NCBI RefSeq assembly: GCF_014925405.1
Contig: NZ_AQHJ01000023.1
Coordinates: forward strand, 558,001-622,000
Source of the DNA: Pseudoalteromonas ulvae UL12
GTDB lineage: Bacteria; Pseudomonadota; Gammaproteobacteria; Enterobacterales; Alteromonadaceae
DNA length: 64,000 bases
Direction: 5' to 3'
The notes under the pieces were generated by a model, which had not been told where the DNA came from, did no database searches, and saw only the letters and a list, made by a program, of their open reading frames with translations. The translations under genes were made by a program, and so were the position numbers. Shown piece after piece: positions 39,733 to 51,123 of this stretch (position 1 is its first letter; each line of letters opens with the position of its first letter).

Positions 39733-42399
39733 TTAAGCGTACAGTGGGTTAAGTTTGTCTGTATCGATTTCAAACTTTTCAATTGCTTGAACGATCAGCG
39801 CTTTATCCACTTCACCACGTTTTGCTAATTCAGTTAATGCAGCCACAACAACATAACCCGCATTTACTTCAAAGTGACGTCGTAAGTTTTCGCGGCTATC
39901 AGAACGACCATAACCATCAGTACCTAATACTTTGTAGTTTGCTGATGGGATAAACGCACGAACTTGCTCTGCGTAGTTTTTCATGTAATCCGTTGCAGCA
40001 ATTGTGGCTGAATCGTTTAACACTTCAGTGATGTAAGCATCACGCGCCTCGGCACCAGGGTTAAGCATATTGAAACGCTCAACATCTTGACCATCACGAG
40101 TTAATTCATTAAACGATGTCACAGAGTAAACATCTGAACCAATACCGTAGTCATCACTTAAAATTTGCGCAGCTTTGCGCACTTCATTCATGATAGTGCC
40201 AGAGCTTAGTAATTGAACTTTCGCTTTGCTACCTGCATAGTCTTCAAGCTTATAAATACCACGACGGATACCTTCTTCTGCGCCTTCAGGCATCGCAGGT
40301 TGATGATAATTTTCATTCATTACTGTGAGGTAGTAGTAAATATTTTCTTGGTTTTCACCGTACATACGACGAATACCATCTTGAATAATTACAGCTACTT
40401 CATAGCCATAAGTCGGATCGTAAGAAATACAGTTTGGAACCGTGTTTGCTAAAATATGGCTGTGACCATCTTCGTGTTGCAAACCTTCACCGTTTAAGGT
40501 TGTACGGCCAGCAGTTGCGCCAAGCAAGAAACCACGCGCTTGCTGATCGCCTGCCATCCATGCCATGTCACCCACACGCTGGAAACCAAACATAGAGTAG
40601 TAGATATAAAACGGGATCATCGGTAAATCGTTGGTGCTGTATGATGTTGCAGCAGCAACCCAAGACGACATAGCACCTAATTCATTAATCCCTTCTTGCA
40701 ATACTTGACCTGAAGTGGCTTCTTTATAATAAGAAACGATATCGCGATCTTGTGGGGTATAATTTTGACCGTGCGGGTTATAAATACCAATTTGACGGAA
40801 CAACCCTTCCATACCAAACGTACGCGCTTCATCGGCAATGATTGGTACAATGTTTTGGCCAATGTTTTTGTCTTTAAGCAATACATTTAAGGTACGAACA
40901 AACGACATTGTCGTAGATACTTCACGCTTTTGTTCTTCAAGTAACGGAGCAAATGCATCCACTTCAGGAAGTACTAAAGGTTGAGTGAAGTTAGCAATAC
41001 GCTTTGGCGTGTAACCTTTTAACGCATTACGACGTGCATGTAAGTACTCATGCTCTTTTGAGCCTTCTTCAAGAGTCAAATAAGGCAAGTTAACCAGCTC
41101 ATCATCAGACACTAAGTCTTGTAGACCAAGGCGAGAACGTAAATGCGCAACATGCGTCATGTCCATTTTCTTCACTTGGTGAGCAATGTTCTTACCCTCA
41201 GCCGCTTCACCCATGCCATAACCTTTTACAGTTTTAGCTAAGATAACCGTTGGACGACCTTTTGTATCTTGCGCCGCTTTAAACGCTGCATACAATTTAG
41301 ATGGCTCATGACCACCGCGCTTAAGGGCAAAAATTTCATCATCCGTCATATCCGCAACCAATGCCGCAGTTTCAGGGTAACGACCAAAGAAATGCTCACG
41401 CACATACGCGCCATCTTTTGCTTTATAGGTTTGGTAATCACCATCGATGGTTTCATTCATCAACTGTAATAATTTACCTGTAGTGTCTTTCGCCAGTAGA
41501 ATATCCCAACCTGAACCCCACACAACTTTAATGACATTCCAACCAGCGCCTTTAAACAGACCTTCTAGTTCTTGAATGATTTTACCATTCCCCATAACTG
41601 GTCCATCTAAACGCTGTAAGTTACAGTTGATGAGGTAACACAGGTTATCGAGCTTCTCACGGGCTGCAAACGAAATCGCACCACGTGATTCAGGCTCATC
41701 CATCTCGCCATCACCTAAAAAGGCGTAAACACGTTGGTCAGTGGTATTTTTTAAACCACGGCCATCTAAATACTTTAAGAAACGTGCTTGGTAAATCGAT
41801 GCAATTGGGCCAAGACCCATAGAAACCGTAGGGAACTGCCAAAATTCAGGCATTAACTTTGGATGTGGATAAGACGACAAGCCATTGCCATCTACTTCTT
41901 GACGGAAGTTATCAAGTTGATCTGCACTTAAACGGCCTTCAACAAACGCGCGGGCATAAATTCCTGGCGAAATATGACCTTGGTAATAAACTAAATCACC
42001 ACCATCAACATCGTTAGGCGCTTTGAAAAAGTGGTTAAAACACACTTCATAAAACGCTGCCGATGATTGGTAAGACGCCATATGGCCGCCAAGCTCAAGA
42101 TCTTTTTTAGATGCACGCAATACAATCATGATTGCGTTCCAACGAATGATCGAGCGAATTCGACGCTCTAGATTCACATCACCAGGGTACGCTGGCTCTT
42201 GCTCAACTGGAATAGTATTGATGTAGTTTGTTGTTACACCGGTTGGCATATCAACACCGTCTAAACGGGCTTTTTCTAATACTTGCTCAAGTAAAAATTG
42301 AGCACGTTCTACACCTTCTTCACGCACAACAGACTCTAAAGCCTGTAACCACTCTTGTGTTTCTAGTGCGTCTACGTCAAATTTATTGACTTCAGACAT
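39733..42399 (-). CDS. aceE: Pyruvate dehydrogenase E1, homodimeric type
   Basis: 888 residues (E. coli 887). The thiamine diphosphate motif is [24 protein letters not shown] with the usual Asn at its end. [16 protein letters not shown] is a typical family segment. It decarboxylates pyruvate and acetylates the E2 lipoyl group. AAGGA precedes the ATG. It lies 11 bases before aceF and 71 bases after pdhR. Confidence 0.98.
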   Translation of the reverse strand: MSEVNKFDVDALETQEWLQALESVVREEGVERAQFLLEQVLEKARLDGVDMPTGVTTNYINTIPVEQEPAYPGDVNLERRIRSIIRWNAIMIVLRASKKDLELGGHMASYQSSAAFYEVCFNHFFKAPNDVDGGDLVYYQGHISPGIYARAFVEGRLSADQLDNFRQEVDGNGLSSYPHPKLMPEFWQFPTVSMGLGPIASIYQARFLKYLDGRGLKNTTDQRVYAFLGDGEMDEPESRGAISFAAREKLDNLCYLINCNLQRLDGPVMGNGKIIQELEGLFKGAGWNVIKVVWGSGWDILLAKDTTGKLLQLMNETIDGDYQTYKAKDGAYVREHFFGRYPETAALVADMTDDEIFALKRGGHEPSKLYAAFKAAQDTKGRPTVILAKTVKGYGMGEAAEGKNIAHQVKKMDMTHVAHLRSRLGLQDLVSDDELVNLPYLTLEEGSKEHEYLHARRNALKGYTPKRIANFTQPLVLPEVDAFAPLLEEQKREVSTTMSFVRTLNVLLKDKNIGQNIVPIIADEARTFGMEGLFRQIGIYNPHGQNYTPQDRDIVSYYKEATSGQVLQEGINELGAMSSWVAAATSYSTNDLPMIPFYIYYSMFGFQRVGDMAWMAGDQQARGFLLGATAGRTTLNGEGLQHEDGHSHILANTVPNCISYDPTYGYEVAVIIQDGIRRMYGENQENIYYYLTVMNENYHQPAMPEGAEEGIRRGIYKLEDYAGSKAKVQLLSSGTIMNEVRKAAQILSDDYGIGSDVYSVTSFNELTRDGQDVERFNMLNPGAEARDAYITEVLNDSATIAATDYMKNYAEQVRAFIPSANYKVLGTDGYGRSDSRENLRRHFEVNAGYVVVAALTELAKRGEVDKALIVQAIEKFEIDTDKLNPLYA

Positions 42400-42470
42400 A
42401 TGGAGTTTTCCTTATGTTTAAAATACGAATTTAGCTTCAAATTTTCCCACAACATTAAACCCGATTTGGC

Positions 42471-43220
42471 TTAATTTTGTTGTGTGCGCCTTAAACTACG
42501 CTCAATTCTTGAATGTTCTCTACCGGCTTCTAATAACGCTTCTTCGATAAACGCCAAGTGAGCATTACTGGCAAGCCTTGCTTTATCAGGCTCACCATTA
42601 ACCACTGCATCAAGCAACAATTTACGGTGCTCGGCTAGCTGCTTACGTACAGCTGGTTTTTCGAGTAATACCGTTAAATTTTGCACAATGTTTTGTTCTA
42701 ACAACGCTTCCATGCCGCGCACTAAATGCAGTAACACCACATTATGTGACGCTTCAGCGATGCTAAAGTGAAAGCCATTTATCGCTTTTGCTTTAGCCTC
42801 TATATTGCCTTCTTCAGCCATAATTAAGTCAAAACTCGTTTGAATCTTGGCATAATCAGTGGTGGTACCACGCAATGCAGCATAATAAGCAGCAATACCT
42901 TCGAGTGCGTGGCGAAATTCAAGTAAATCAAACTGCGATTCAGGATGTTTACTGATCAATTCAAATAGAGGATCAGTCATCCCGCCTTCAAGCTGATTTT
43001 TAACGTAAGTACCGCCCCCTTGGCGACGGGTAACTAACCCCTTCGCTTCTAGCTTTTGAATAGCCTCACGTAATGACGGTCGAGACACATCAAATTGTTT
43101 AGCGAGCTCGCGCTCTGGAGGAAGTTTTTGCCCAGCCGCTAATGACCCTTCAAGAATCATATTTTCTAATTGCTCTAAAATTACATCGGATAATTTTGCT
43201 GCTTTGATCTTCAGAGACAT
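42471..43220 (-). CDS. pdhR: Pyruvate dehydrogenase complex repressor PdhR
   Basis: 249 residues from the ATG at 43220. A TTG at 43238 is an alternative, and neither has a clear ribosome-binding site. A GntR-type winged helix (KLPPERELAKQFDVSRPSLREAI) is followed by an FCD ligand-binding domain. PdhR represses its operon until pyruvate binds. The recognition helix matches E. coli PdhR almost exactly, and matching boxes lie upstream. Confidence 0.95.
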   Translation of the reverse strand: MSLKIKAAKLSDVILEQLENMILEGSLAAGQKLPPERELAKQFDVSRPSLREAIQKLEAKGLVTRRQGGGTYVKNQLEGGMTDPLFELISKHPESQFDLLEFRHALEGIAAYYAALRGTTTDYAKIQTSFDLIMAEEGNIEAKAKAINGFHFSIAEASHNVVLLHLVRGMEALLEQNIVQNLTVLLEKPAVRKQLAEHRKLLLDAVVNGEPDKARLASNAHLAFIEEALLEAGREHSRIERSLRRTQQN

Positions 43221-43262
43221 AGAAAAAGGGTTACTCAAGTTATTGAAAAAGATTTAAAGGTA

Positions 43263-43279
43263 AATTGGTCATACCAAAA
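43263..43279. promoter_or_regulatory. PdhR operator of the pdhR-aceEF-lpd operon
   Basis: AATTGGT-CAT-ACCAAAA fits the known PdhR consensus AATTGGTnnnACCAATT closely and lies 43 bases before the pdhR ATG, where it would block the promoter. Confidence 0.85.
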
Positions 43280-43434
43280 TATTGGGCATAAATTAACAAA
43301 ATCTACCGCCACTGTCAAAGCACGACTAATAAAGCAACAATTTAAGACAAAACAACGCGCAGTTAAAAAACACGTTAACCGACAATTATGAAAACTTTTC
43401 TACAAAATGAAAGAAATAAAGCTAAAAAGCAAAA

Positions 43435-43445
43435 TGGTCAGACCA
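43435..43445. promoter_or_regulatory. Second candidate PdhR operator
   Basis: TGGT-CAG-ACCA carries the full PdhR core with the same 3-base spacer, 172 bases upstream of the first site, flanked by weaker outer bases (AA and GA). Confidence 0.5.
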
Positions 43446-43454
43446 GAAAGCAAA

Positions 43455-43478
43455 AAGCCACAGTTTAATCTGTGGCTT
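43455..43478 (-). terminator. Terminator after ampE
   Basis: AAGCCACAG (43455-43463) pairs with CTGTGGCTT (43470-43478), with T on the minus strand. It lies 49 bases after the ampE stop. Confidence 0.85.
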
Positions 43479-43526
43479 TGATTGTTTGGCTAAAAAAAGC
43501 GCAGCATCTCAATGCAGTCGCAACCA

Positions 43527-44369
43527 CTAAGAGACATTGCCAAATAATGTCAGTGCCGCAATGATGGCTAAAAAGAACAACACATTACGCTTGACCAATT
43601 TCACCATACACAGCGCTTCAACCGTACAACCAATATGCTGAGCCTCAACTTGCTCAGCAGCAAGCGCTGTTTCTGTGACCATTTTACGATTACTAATCGA
43701 AAAGTTAAGCACATGCTTGAGCCAGCACGAGGTTCCTTTATTAAAGTTACCGATAATTAAAAAACCAAAACTAGCAATTCGCGCCGGTAACCAATCAAGC
43801 CAAAATAATAATGCTTGCAGCATTTTTTTTTGTGGTCTAAGGCTTTCTGCTTTGCCTTCACGCACAGCATCAGCAAAACTACGCACCAATGCATAAAATA
43901 CCGCACCCGCTGGACCGAGCGCTACAAACCAAAAAATCACCGCACAATAAAAACGAAAGTTAATCCAAGCTAACGTTTGCCCAAGGGTTTCGCCACCACG
44001 CTGATCTTCTGTGCGTTTTTGGCCAAGCTGCAACGCATATAAACTAGCCGCTTCGCTATCATTGCGCTGCATCGCATTTAAATACCCTTTATATTTTTCA
44101 CGATAAAACACGCAGCCCAAACACACCAACAACACCACCACATTAACCAACATCTGCCACAGCACAAAATCAATAAAGCGCGCCGCACCCGCAACTAACA
44201 AAGCCGGTATAAGTAACCACAACAGCACAAAGATTGATTGTTTAAATAACCCACTGAATCCTCGTGACTTGTCTAAATAAATACTGGCATAAGTTTGCAT
44301 TTGCCAATATTTACCGCGGGCATCTAAGCGCTCAATAATCAGCGCGATTAAAATCGAAATTAAGGTCAT
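43527..44369 (-). CDS. ampE: AmpE family inner-membrane protein
   Basis: 280 residues (E. coli 284) with four hydrophobic segments and the family start MTLISILIALIIERLD. AmpE is encoded after AmpD in many gammaproteobacteria and was proposed as a sensory membrane protein in beta-lactamase induction. Its biochemical role is not settled. It lies about 50 bases after ampD and forms an operon with it. Confidence 0.92.
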   Translation of the reverse strand: MTLISILIALIIERLDARGKYWQMQTYASIYLDKSRGFSGLFKQSIFVLLWLLIPALLVAGAARFIDFVLWQMLVNVVVLLVCLGCVFYREKYKGYLNAMQRNDSEAASLYALQLGQKRTEDQRGGETLGQTLAWINFRFYCAVIFWFVALGPAGAVFYALVRSFADAVREGKAESLRPQKKMLQALLFWLDWLPARIASFGFLIIGNFNKGTSCWLKHVLNFSISNRKMVTETALAAEQVEAQHIGCTVEALCMVKLVKRNVLFFLAIIAALTLFGNVS

Positions 44370-44421
44370 AACATTACCTAATTGAGCTATCTCGTTTGGT
44401 TAATCAAATAAAAGTATAAGG

Positions 44422-44961
44422 TTATAAAAGTGACAAAAAGTGTGGCCAATCAAAACTCTGACCCGGATCCGTTTTTCGCCCCGGCGCAATATGCTCATGC
44501 CCAGTGATCCGCGCTTTTGTCAGCTTAGGATACTGTTTTATCAATGACTTGGCTATAGCCGCCAATCCCAAATATTGGGCGTCGGTATAAGGGATAGTAT
44601 CGGTGCCTTCGAGCTCAATCCCGACACTAAAATCATTACAATTACTGCGCCCCTCAAACATCGAGACTCCCGCATGCCAAGCGCGTTGATTAAACGGCAC
44701 GTATTGAACAACTTGCCCATCACGGCGAATCAAACAATGCGCCGACACTTCAAGCCCTTTTAAATCAGCAAAACTCGGGTGCGCAGTGCAATTTAGGCAA
44801 CCCAAAAACAAATCATCAATAAAAGGCCCACCAAACTGACCCGCAGGTAACGAAATATTGTGCACCACCAATAACGAGATTTCGTCATCTGGGCGCGTAT
44901 TACAATGCGTTGATGGACAACGCGTCACCCCCTCTAACCAGCCTTGTTCAATTGCAAACAT
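44422..44961 (-). CDS. ampD: 1,6-anhydro-N-acetylmuramyl-L-alanine amidase AmpD
   Basis: 179 residues of the amidase_2 family. Zinc ligands are visible as His in LLVVHNISLP, His in ITGHEHIAPGRKTDPG and Asp in the same segment. It has no signal peptide, consistent with a cytoplasmic enzyme that cleaves imported anhydromuropeptides in cell-wall recycling. First gene of ampD-ampE, divergent from nadC as in E. coli. Confidence 0.96.
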   Translation of the reverse strand: MFAIEQGWLEGVTRCPSTHCNTRPDDEISLLVVHNISLPAGQFGGPFIDDLFLGCLNCTAHPSFADLKGLEVSAHCLIRRDGQVVQYVPFNQRAWHAGVSMFEGRSNCNDFSVGIELEGTDTIPYTDAQYLGLAAIAKSLIKQYPKLTKARITGHEHIAPGRKTDPGQSFDWPHFLSLL

Positions 44962-45185
44962 GCGCTTCCTTTTTTGTTTATTCGCTTTTGCCCTATTTTG
45001 CCTCTAGGGTTTCTTTTTATAAAGAGGTAAAATAAATCATATATCTGACAACACGCTAGCAAACGGGGTAGAAATACCTCATAAAAGCATTGGGTACTCA
45101 AGCGCAGCTAAACTCGCTCCTCTTGCAACTGAGTCAATACACTCAGTAAAACCAAGTGCCATATAAAGGTAACACCCAAGACTAG

Positions 45186-46091
<906 letters not shown>

Positions 46092-46562
46092 AACAAACCT
46101 AAACTTTTTATGAAACATTTGCATAACGCTAATTGTCAGGGCTAACAAAATGTGTACAATGGCGAGAAAATCAAATTCATTACAACATTTGTAACGGATT
46201 TGTAATAAAAGATACTACCAAAATCACAAAACACCTGTTAGTATCTAGTAAGAATTAGCGAGTACAGGAAGTAGCAGCTAATATAAAAGGATGATTAAAC
46301 AAGGATGAGATAGTCTATAACCACTGTTTAGTCGAGTGAGCAGGCCAAAATATACGCCTTTTTACCTACCGAACTTGGCAATAGCCTAAATCAAACATAT
46401 TTAAATCATTTTTTTGTATTCAGTGTCGGGTGTTAGGAAAAATACTCCCACTGGCTTTCTCAATTGAGAAAACACACTATACTGAAAGATGTTAAATCGG
46501 GGCGTGAACATACTTTCCCCCCGGAAGTTAGCCCCAAATGTTACTCGTTAGGAGAGGTACAT
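46092..46562. other. pilA upstream region and leader
   Basis: 471 bases with no gene. Inverted repeats lie at 46179-46185/46200-46206 (ATTACAA/TTGTAAT), and there is a GATACTA/TAGTATC pair near 46211 and 46240. A 16-base palindrome sits at 46456-46471, a minus-10-like TATACT at 46478-46483, and a structured leader at 46499-46535. I did not find a clear sigma-54 (minus 24/12) promoter, although pilA genes often use one. Confidence 0.5.
46456..46471. repeat. Perfect 16-base palindrome in the pilA promoter region
   Basis: TTTCTCAATTGAGAAA is its own reverse complement. It ends 6 bases before TATACT, so it would overlap the minus-35 position of that promoter. It is a candidate operator. No regulator is assigned. 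Confidence 0.5.
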
Positions 46563-46988
46563 ATGAAAAACATGAAACAACAAGCCCAAAAAGGCTTCAC
46601 ACTAATCGAATTAATGATCGTAGTTGCAATCATCGGTATTTTGGCTGCAGTTGCGTTGCCACAGTATCAAAGCTACACACGAGGTGCTACAGCTCAAACG
46701 GCAGCAACTGGTGCAAATGTTTATAAGTCAGCTATTGGCATTTGTGCACAAACCCAAGGCGGTATATTAACACCTTGTGATGCCGGTAATAACGGTGTTC
46801 CTGCTACAGATGGTATCGTTACTGCTGTAGTCGATGGAGTTGTTGATCTAACTCTAGGTGATGTTGATGGTGACGGAACTGATGATACAGTTCGTATGAC
46901 TCCAACTCTTAATAATACCAATATAACTTGGGTAACAGCAACTCTTGCAGGTACAGACGCTTGTGCAGCAGGTTGGATTAAGTGCTAA
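46563..46988 (+). CDS. pilA: Type IV pilin PilA
   Basis: 141 residues from the ATG at 46563, preceded by GGAGAGG. The upstream extension of the frame is not coding. The prepilin leader [11 protein letters not shown] is cut before F12, and the methylated Phe and Glu5 of the mature pilin are present in [20 protein letters not shown]. Four cysteines (61, 72, 134, 141) could form two disulfides, the last pair being the classic C-terminal loop. Residues 100-108 read DVDGDGTDD, an EF-hand-like calcium loop. PilD (300 bases to 3 kb downstream) is its peptidase. Confidence 0.95.
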   Translation: MKNMKQQAQKGFTLIELMIVVAIIGILAAVALPQYQSYTRGATAQTAATGANVYKSAIGICAQTQGGILTPCDAGNNGVPATDGIVTAVVDGVVDLTLGDVDGDGTDDTVRMTPTLNNTNITWVTATLAGTDACAAGWIKC

Positions 46989-47025
46989 AAGTTTTTTTTT
47001 AGTTTACTAAAAATTGCTTTTTATT

Positions 47026-47060
47026 ACGGTTTTATTTTTGATAAAACCGTTTTTATTTTT
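47026..47060 (+). terminator. Terminator between pilA and pilB
   Basis: ACGGTTTTAT (47026-47035) pairs with ATAAAACCGT (47041-47050), followed by TTTTATTTTT. It would make pilA mRNA far more abundant than pilB mRNA. Confidence 0.85.
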
Positions 47061-47089
47061 AATGACACTGTTTTTTGCCAAGCATACTT

Positions 47090-48793
47090 ATGAAATTGAC
47101 ATCGCCATTTATTAAAAAGCTTTCCAACCTCGGTCTATTGAATCTTAATAATCTTCAACAGAATAATGATAACTCCTCAACCTCTGTTTTCGAATTAATA
47201 TGTAATCAATCAAATTTAACAGCTGCAGAGCTATCGACTAAGGCTGCACATCTATTTCAAGTGCCTGAATTAGATTTGAGTAATTTTGATATGAGGTTAC
47301 TACCTGATGAAAAAGTGCTCAATGAAAAGTTAATCAAAAAACACAGCGTACTTCCCATTGCTATTAAAGGTAAAACCCTTTATCTCGCCTCCGCCGACCC
47401 TACTAACTTTGATGCCTTTGAAGACTACGAATTTAATACCGGCATGCAAACCGAAGTCGTAGTGGTCAATTACGAGCAACTCAACCTTGCCATTGAATCG
47501 TTATTTGATAAAACAGACGGACTTGAGCTCAGCGATGCACAAATGGCGGAGCTTGAAGGGGTCGAAAGCGAGCAAGAGACTTCGAATAAAAAATCCCTCT
47601 CGACCGATGTCAACAGCAAAGAAGATGATGCGCCAATTATTGTCTACATCAATAAAATATTGATGGACGCGATTAAAAAAGGCGCCTCTGACTTACATTT
47701 TGAGCCTTATGAGCATACCTATCGCATTCGCTTTAGGGTAGACGGGGTACTGCACGAAATAGCTACCCCACCGGTAGGGCTCGAAAGCCGCATCTCTGCA
47801 CGCATAAAAGTCATGTCGCACATGGACTTGGCCGAAAAACGCAAACCCCAAGATGGCCGTATTAAGCTTAAAATTTCAAAAAAGAAAAGCATCGATTTTC
47901 GTGTCTCGACTTTACCGACCCTATGGGGCGAAAAAATCGTAATGCGGATACTCGACTCTTCCAGCGCCATGCTCGGCATTGATGTACTCGGCTACGATCC
48001 CAAACAAAAAGACCTCTACATGAATGCCCTAGCCCAGCCACAGGGTATGATTTTAGTCACTGGGCCGACTGGTTCAGGTAAAACCGTCTCGCTTTATACT
48101 GGCCTGAATATTCTGAATAAACCCGAGCGCAATATTTCTACCGCGGAAGATCCGGTCGAAATCAACTTAGCGGGTATTAACCAAGTACAAATCAATCCCC
48201 GCGCGGATATGACCTTTGCCAATGCGCTGCGGGCATTTTTACGTCAAGATCCCGATGTGGTGATGGTGGGGGAGATTCGAGATTTAGAGACTGCTGAAAT
48301 CGCGATAAAAGCGGCGCAAACTGGTCACTTAGTGCTCTCCACCTTGCATACTAACTCAGCACCAGAAACCCTCACTCGTCTAATGAACATGGGAGTGCCA
48401 TCTTATAATATCGCAAGCTCAGTGAGTTTAATTATTGCACAGCGCCTAGCTCGGCGTTTATGTAACCACTGTAAAACCCCTGAAGATGTCCCTACAGAGG
48501 AGCTATTAAAGCTCGGCTTTACAGAACAAGATTTACCTGAACTCACTTTGTTTAAAGCTGTCGGTTGTGAGCACTGCACTGAAGGTTATAAAGGCCGCGT
48601 GGGTATTTACGAAGTAATGCCGATTACCCCGAGTATTGCACAAATTATTATGCGCGGCGGTAACTCCCTTGAAATTGCCGAAGTCGCAACCAATGAGGGA
48701 GTGAATAACCTGCGCCGCTCAGGCCTGATAAAAGCCGCCACGGGCATGACCTCAATCATTGAAATCAACCGCGTTACTAGCTATCAACATTAA
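47090..48793 (+). CDS. pilB: Type IV pilus assembly ATPase PilB
   Basis: 567 residues from the ATG at 47090. A TTG at 47075 is an alternative. No strong ribosome-binding site is seen for either. An N-terminal MshEN-like domain is followed by Walker [16 protein letters not shown], Walker [15 protein letters not shown] and a zinc site of four cysteines (CNHC and CEHC). It powers pilus extension at the cytoplasmic face. Confidence 0.95.
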   Translation: MKLTSPFIKKLSNLGLLNLNNLQQNNDNSSTSVFELICNQSNLTAAELSTKAAHLFQVPELDLSNFDMRLLPDEKVLNEKLIKKHSVLPIAIKGKTLYLASADPTNFDAFEDYEFNTGMQTEVVVVNYEQLNLAIESLFDKTDGLELSDAQMAELEGVESEQETSNKKSLSTDVNSKEDDAPIIVYINKILMDAIKKGASDLHFEPYEHTYRIRFRVDGVLHEIATPPVGLESRISARIKVMSHMDLAEKRKPQDGRIKLKISKKKSIDFRVSTLPTLWGEKIVMRILDSSSAMLGIDVLGYDPKQKDLYMNALAQPQGMILVTGPTGSGKTVSLYTGLNILNKPERNISTAEDPVEINLAGINQVQINPRADMTFANALRAFLRQDPDVVMVGEIRDLETAEIAIKAAQTGHLVLSTLHTNSAPETLTRLMNMGVPSYNIASSVSLIIAQRLARRLCNHCKTPEDVPTEELLKLGFTEQDLPELTLFKAVGCEHCTEGYKGRVGIYEVMPITPSIAQIIMRGGNSLEIAEVATNEGVNNLRRSGLIKAATGMTSIIEINRVTSYQH

Positions 48794-48863
48794 AAGCGTG
48801 TTTAATACACGCTACAATACGATAATAAAAATAAAGACAGTATAAACGGCTAAGGATTGTACC

Positions 48864-50102
48864 ATGGCAAAAAAAACAGCTACCAGTAAAGCACTCGATA
48901 CCTATACTTGGGTCGGGGTGAATAGTCGTGGTAAAAAACTTGAAGGCGAAATGAATGGCGCTAGCATTGCATTAGTAAAAGCCCAATTACGTAAACAAAG
49001 CATCATCCCCTCTAAAGTAAAAAAGAAAGCTAAACCACTATTAGGTATGTCTTCTGACCCTAAGATTACCGCTAAAGATATTAGTGTACTGACCCGGCAA
49101 ATCGCCACTATGCTAATGGCTGGCGTGCCACTGATTCAAGCAATAGATATGATCGGGTCAGGTTCTGAAAATAAAAGTTTACAAAAATTAGTAACGAAAA
49201 TAGGTGATGAGGTTAAAGCGGGTAACCCGTTTTCAGATGCGCTACGTAAACACCCACTATATTTTGATGATCTCTATTGCGATTTAGTTGAATCCGGTGA
49301 ACAATCAGGTGCCCTAGACGCAATTTTTGACCGCGTTGCCACCTATAAAGAAAAGTCAGAAGCGCTCAAATCAAAAATTAAAAAAGCCATGATTTACCCC
49401 ATAGCCGTACTCTCTATTGCCTTAGTGGTGACTTCTATCTTATTAATATTTGTCGTGCCACAATTTGAATCTGTCTTCTCAGGCTTTGGTGCAGAACTAC
49501 CCGCATTTACTCTATTTGTTGTTGGTATCTCTGAATTTATGCAAAATTATTGGTGGTTAGTATTTGGTGGCATGGCGGCGGCGTTTTTTGCCTTTAGACA
49601 AGCCCATCGCGGCAGTAAAAATGTCCGTGACAATACCGATCGTGCAATTTTAAAACTACCTATCATAGGTAAAATTCTCGATAAAGCGGCAGTGGCCCGT
49701 TATGCCCGAACGCTTTCGACTACTTTTGCGGCCGGTGTACCGCTGGTTGATGCCCTTGACTCAGCTGCTGGAGCCTCAGGCAATGCGGTATATCGTGAGG
49801 CAATTATTGAAATTAAAGCTGAAGTCAGCTCAGGTAATCAAATGAACTTCGCGATGCGCAACTCGAATATTTTCCCTGATATGGTGGTGCAAATGGTTGC
49901 TATTGGTGAAGAATCAGGTTCACTCGATGACATGCTGGCAAAAGTCGCCACCATTTACGAGCAAGAAGTGGATGATGCCGTCGATGGTCTGTCAACCTTA
50001 CTTGAACCTATGATTATGGCAATATTAGGCGTGCTTGTGGGTGGTTTGATTATTGCCATGTACTTACCGATATTCCAACTGGGTGCGATTGTTGGTGGTT
50101 AA
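48864..50102 (+). CDS. pilC: Type IV pilus inner-membrane platform protein PilC
   Basis: 412 residues with two GspF-type domains (about 75-200 and 280-400) and three membrane spans. Typical segments are LTRQIATMLMAGVPLIQAIDM and ARTLSTTFAAGVPLVDALD. It couples PilB to pilin assembly. The pilA-B-C-D order is the standard one. Confidence 0.96.
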   Translation: MAKKTATSKALDTYTWVGVNSRGKKLEGEMNGASIALVKAQLRKQSIIPSKVKKKAKPLLGMSSDPKITAKDISVLTRQIATMLMAGVPLIQAIDMIGSGSENKSLQKLVTKIGDEVKAGNPFSDALRKHPLYFDDLYCDLVESGEQSGALDAIFDRVATYKEKSEALKSKIKKAMIYPIAVLSIALVVTSILLIFVVPQFESVFSGFGAELPAFTLFVVGISEFMQNYWWLVFGGMAAAFFAFRQAHRGSKNVRDNTDRAILKLPIIGKILDKAAVARYARTLSTTFAAGVPLVDALDSAAGASGNAVYREAIIEIKAEVSSGNQMNFAMRNSNIFPDMVVQMVAIGEESGSLDDMLAKVATIYEQEVDDAVDGLSTLLEPMIMAILGVLVGGLIIAMYLPIFQLGAIVGG

Positions 50103-50106
50103 TACT

Positions 50107-51006
50107 ATGCTTACAGAGTTACTTAACCTTTACCAACAGCAAACTTGGTTTTTTTACTTAACGGTGGCCTTAGTATCGTTAGCTGTGGGCAGTTTTTTAA
50201 ATGTAGTGATTTATCGTTTGCCAGTAATGATGCAAAACGAGTGGCAATCTGAATGCCGATTACTACTCAAAGATGAGCTCACTGCCAGCTCGCAACAAAC
50301 AGGTTCAACAAACAATACAGTAACCTTTAATTTAGCCGTTCCGGCATCGACTTGCCCTAAATGCCAGAGCAAAATCAAAGCATGGCAAAATATTCCAGTA
50401 CTGAGTTGGTTATTACTCAAAGGGAAATGCGCCAACTGTAAAGCGCCCATCTCAATTCGTTACCCAAGTATTGAACTACTGACGATGCTTGCAAGTGTCG
50501 CTGTCGCTGCAGTGTTTGGCGCAACTGCCACAACCGTTCTCTATGTTGCGATGACCTGGGTGCTGATTGCACTGATCTTCATTGATATTGACCACATGTT
50601 GTTGCCCGACCAGCTCACCTTGCCGTTACTTTGGTTGGCATTACTGGCGTCAGTATTTGCTTTAACCATTGAGCCAACACAAGCGATTATTGGCGCAGCA
50701 CTAGGTTATTTGTGTTTTTGGTCAGTGTATTGGCTGTTTAAACTAGCTACAGGTAAAGAAGGCATGGGCTACGGCGACTTTAAACTGATGGCCGTATTTG
50801 GCGCTTTGCTCGGCTGGCAAGCACTGCCGATGATTATATTATTATCAAGTTTAGTCGGCGCACTTATTGGCATAACTTTGCTCAGCATTCAAGGTAAAGA
50901 CAAAGCCACACCTATCCCGTTTGGCCCGTACATTGCCATAGCAGGTTGGATTGCAATGTTATGGGGTGAACAAATTAACCAAGCGTATTTGTCGCATTTA
51001 CTTTAG
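50107..51006 (+). CDS. pilD: Prepilin peptidase / N-methyltransferase PilD
   Basis: 299 residues from the ATG 4 bases after the pilC stop. The two CxxC pairs (CPKC and CANC) bind zinc, and the aspartyl protease residues lie in FIDIDHMLLPD and GYGDFKLM. It is an integral membrane protein. It cleaves and methylates PilA and, usually, type II secretion pseudopilins. Confidence 0.96.
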   Translation: MLTELLNLYQQQTWFFYLTVALVSLAVGSFLNVVIYRLPVMMQNEWQSECRLLLKDELTASSQQTGSTNNTVTFNLAVPASTCPKCQSKIKAWQNIPVLSWLLLKGKCANCKAPISIRYPSIELLTMLASVAVAAVFGATATTVLYVAMTWVLIALIFIDIDHMLLPDQLTLPLLWLALLASVFALTIEPTQAIIGAALGYLCFWSVYWLFKLATGKEGMGYGDFKLMAVFGALLGWQALPMIILLSSLVGALIGITLLSIQGKDKATPIPFGPYIAIAGWIAMLWGEQINQAYLSHLL

Positions 51007-51123
51007 CCTTAAAAAAACGATTGTTCATACTAGGCTGAGCCAGCATCATTGCCACTCAGCCTGATATTTATAAATCACTACTCATCTTTTAAACCTAAAT
51101 GCAAACTAAATAAGCGCCCAATT

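Noticed and set aside
46092..46562. Sigma-54 promoter for pilA
   Set aside because: No GG-N10-GC with the flanking consensus was found, although such promoters are common for pilA.
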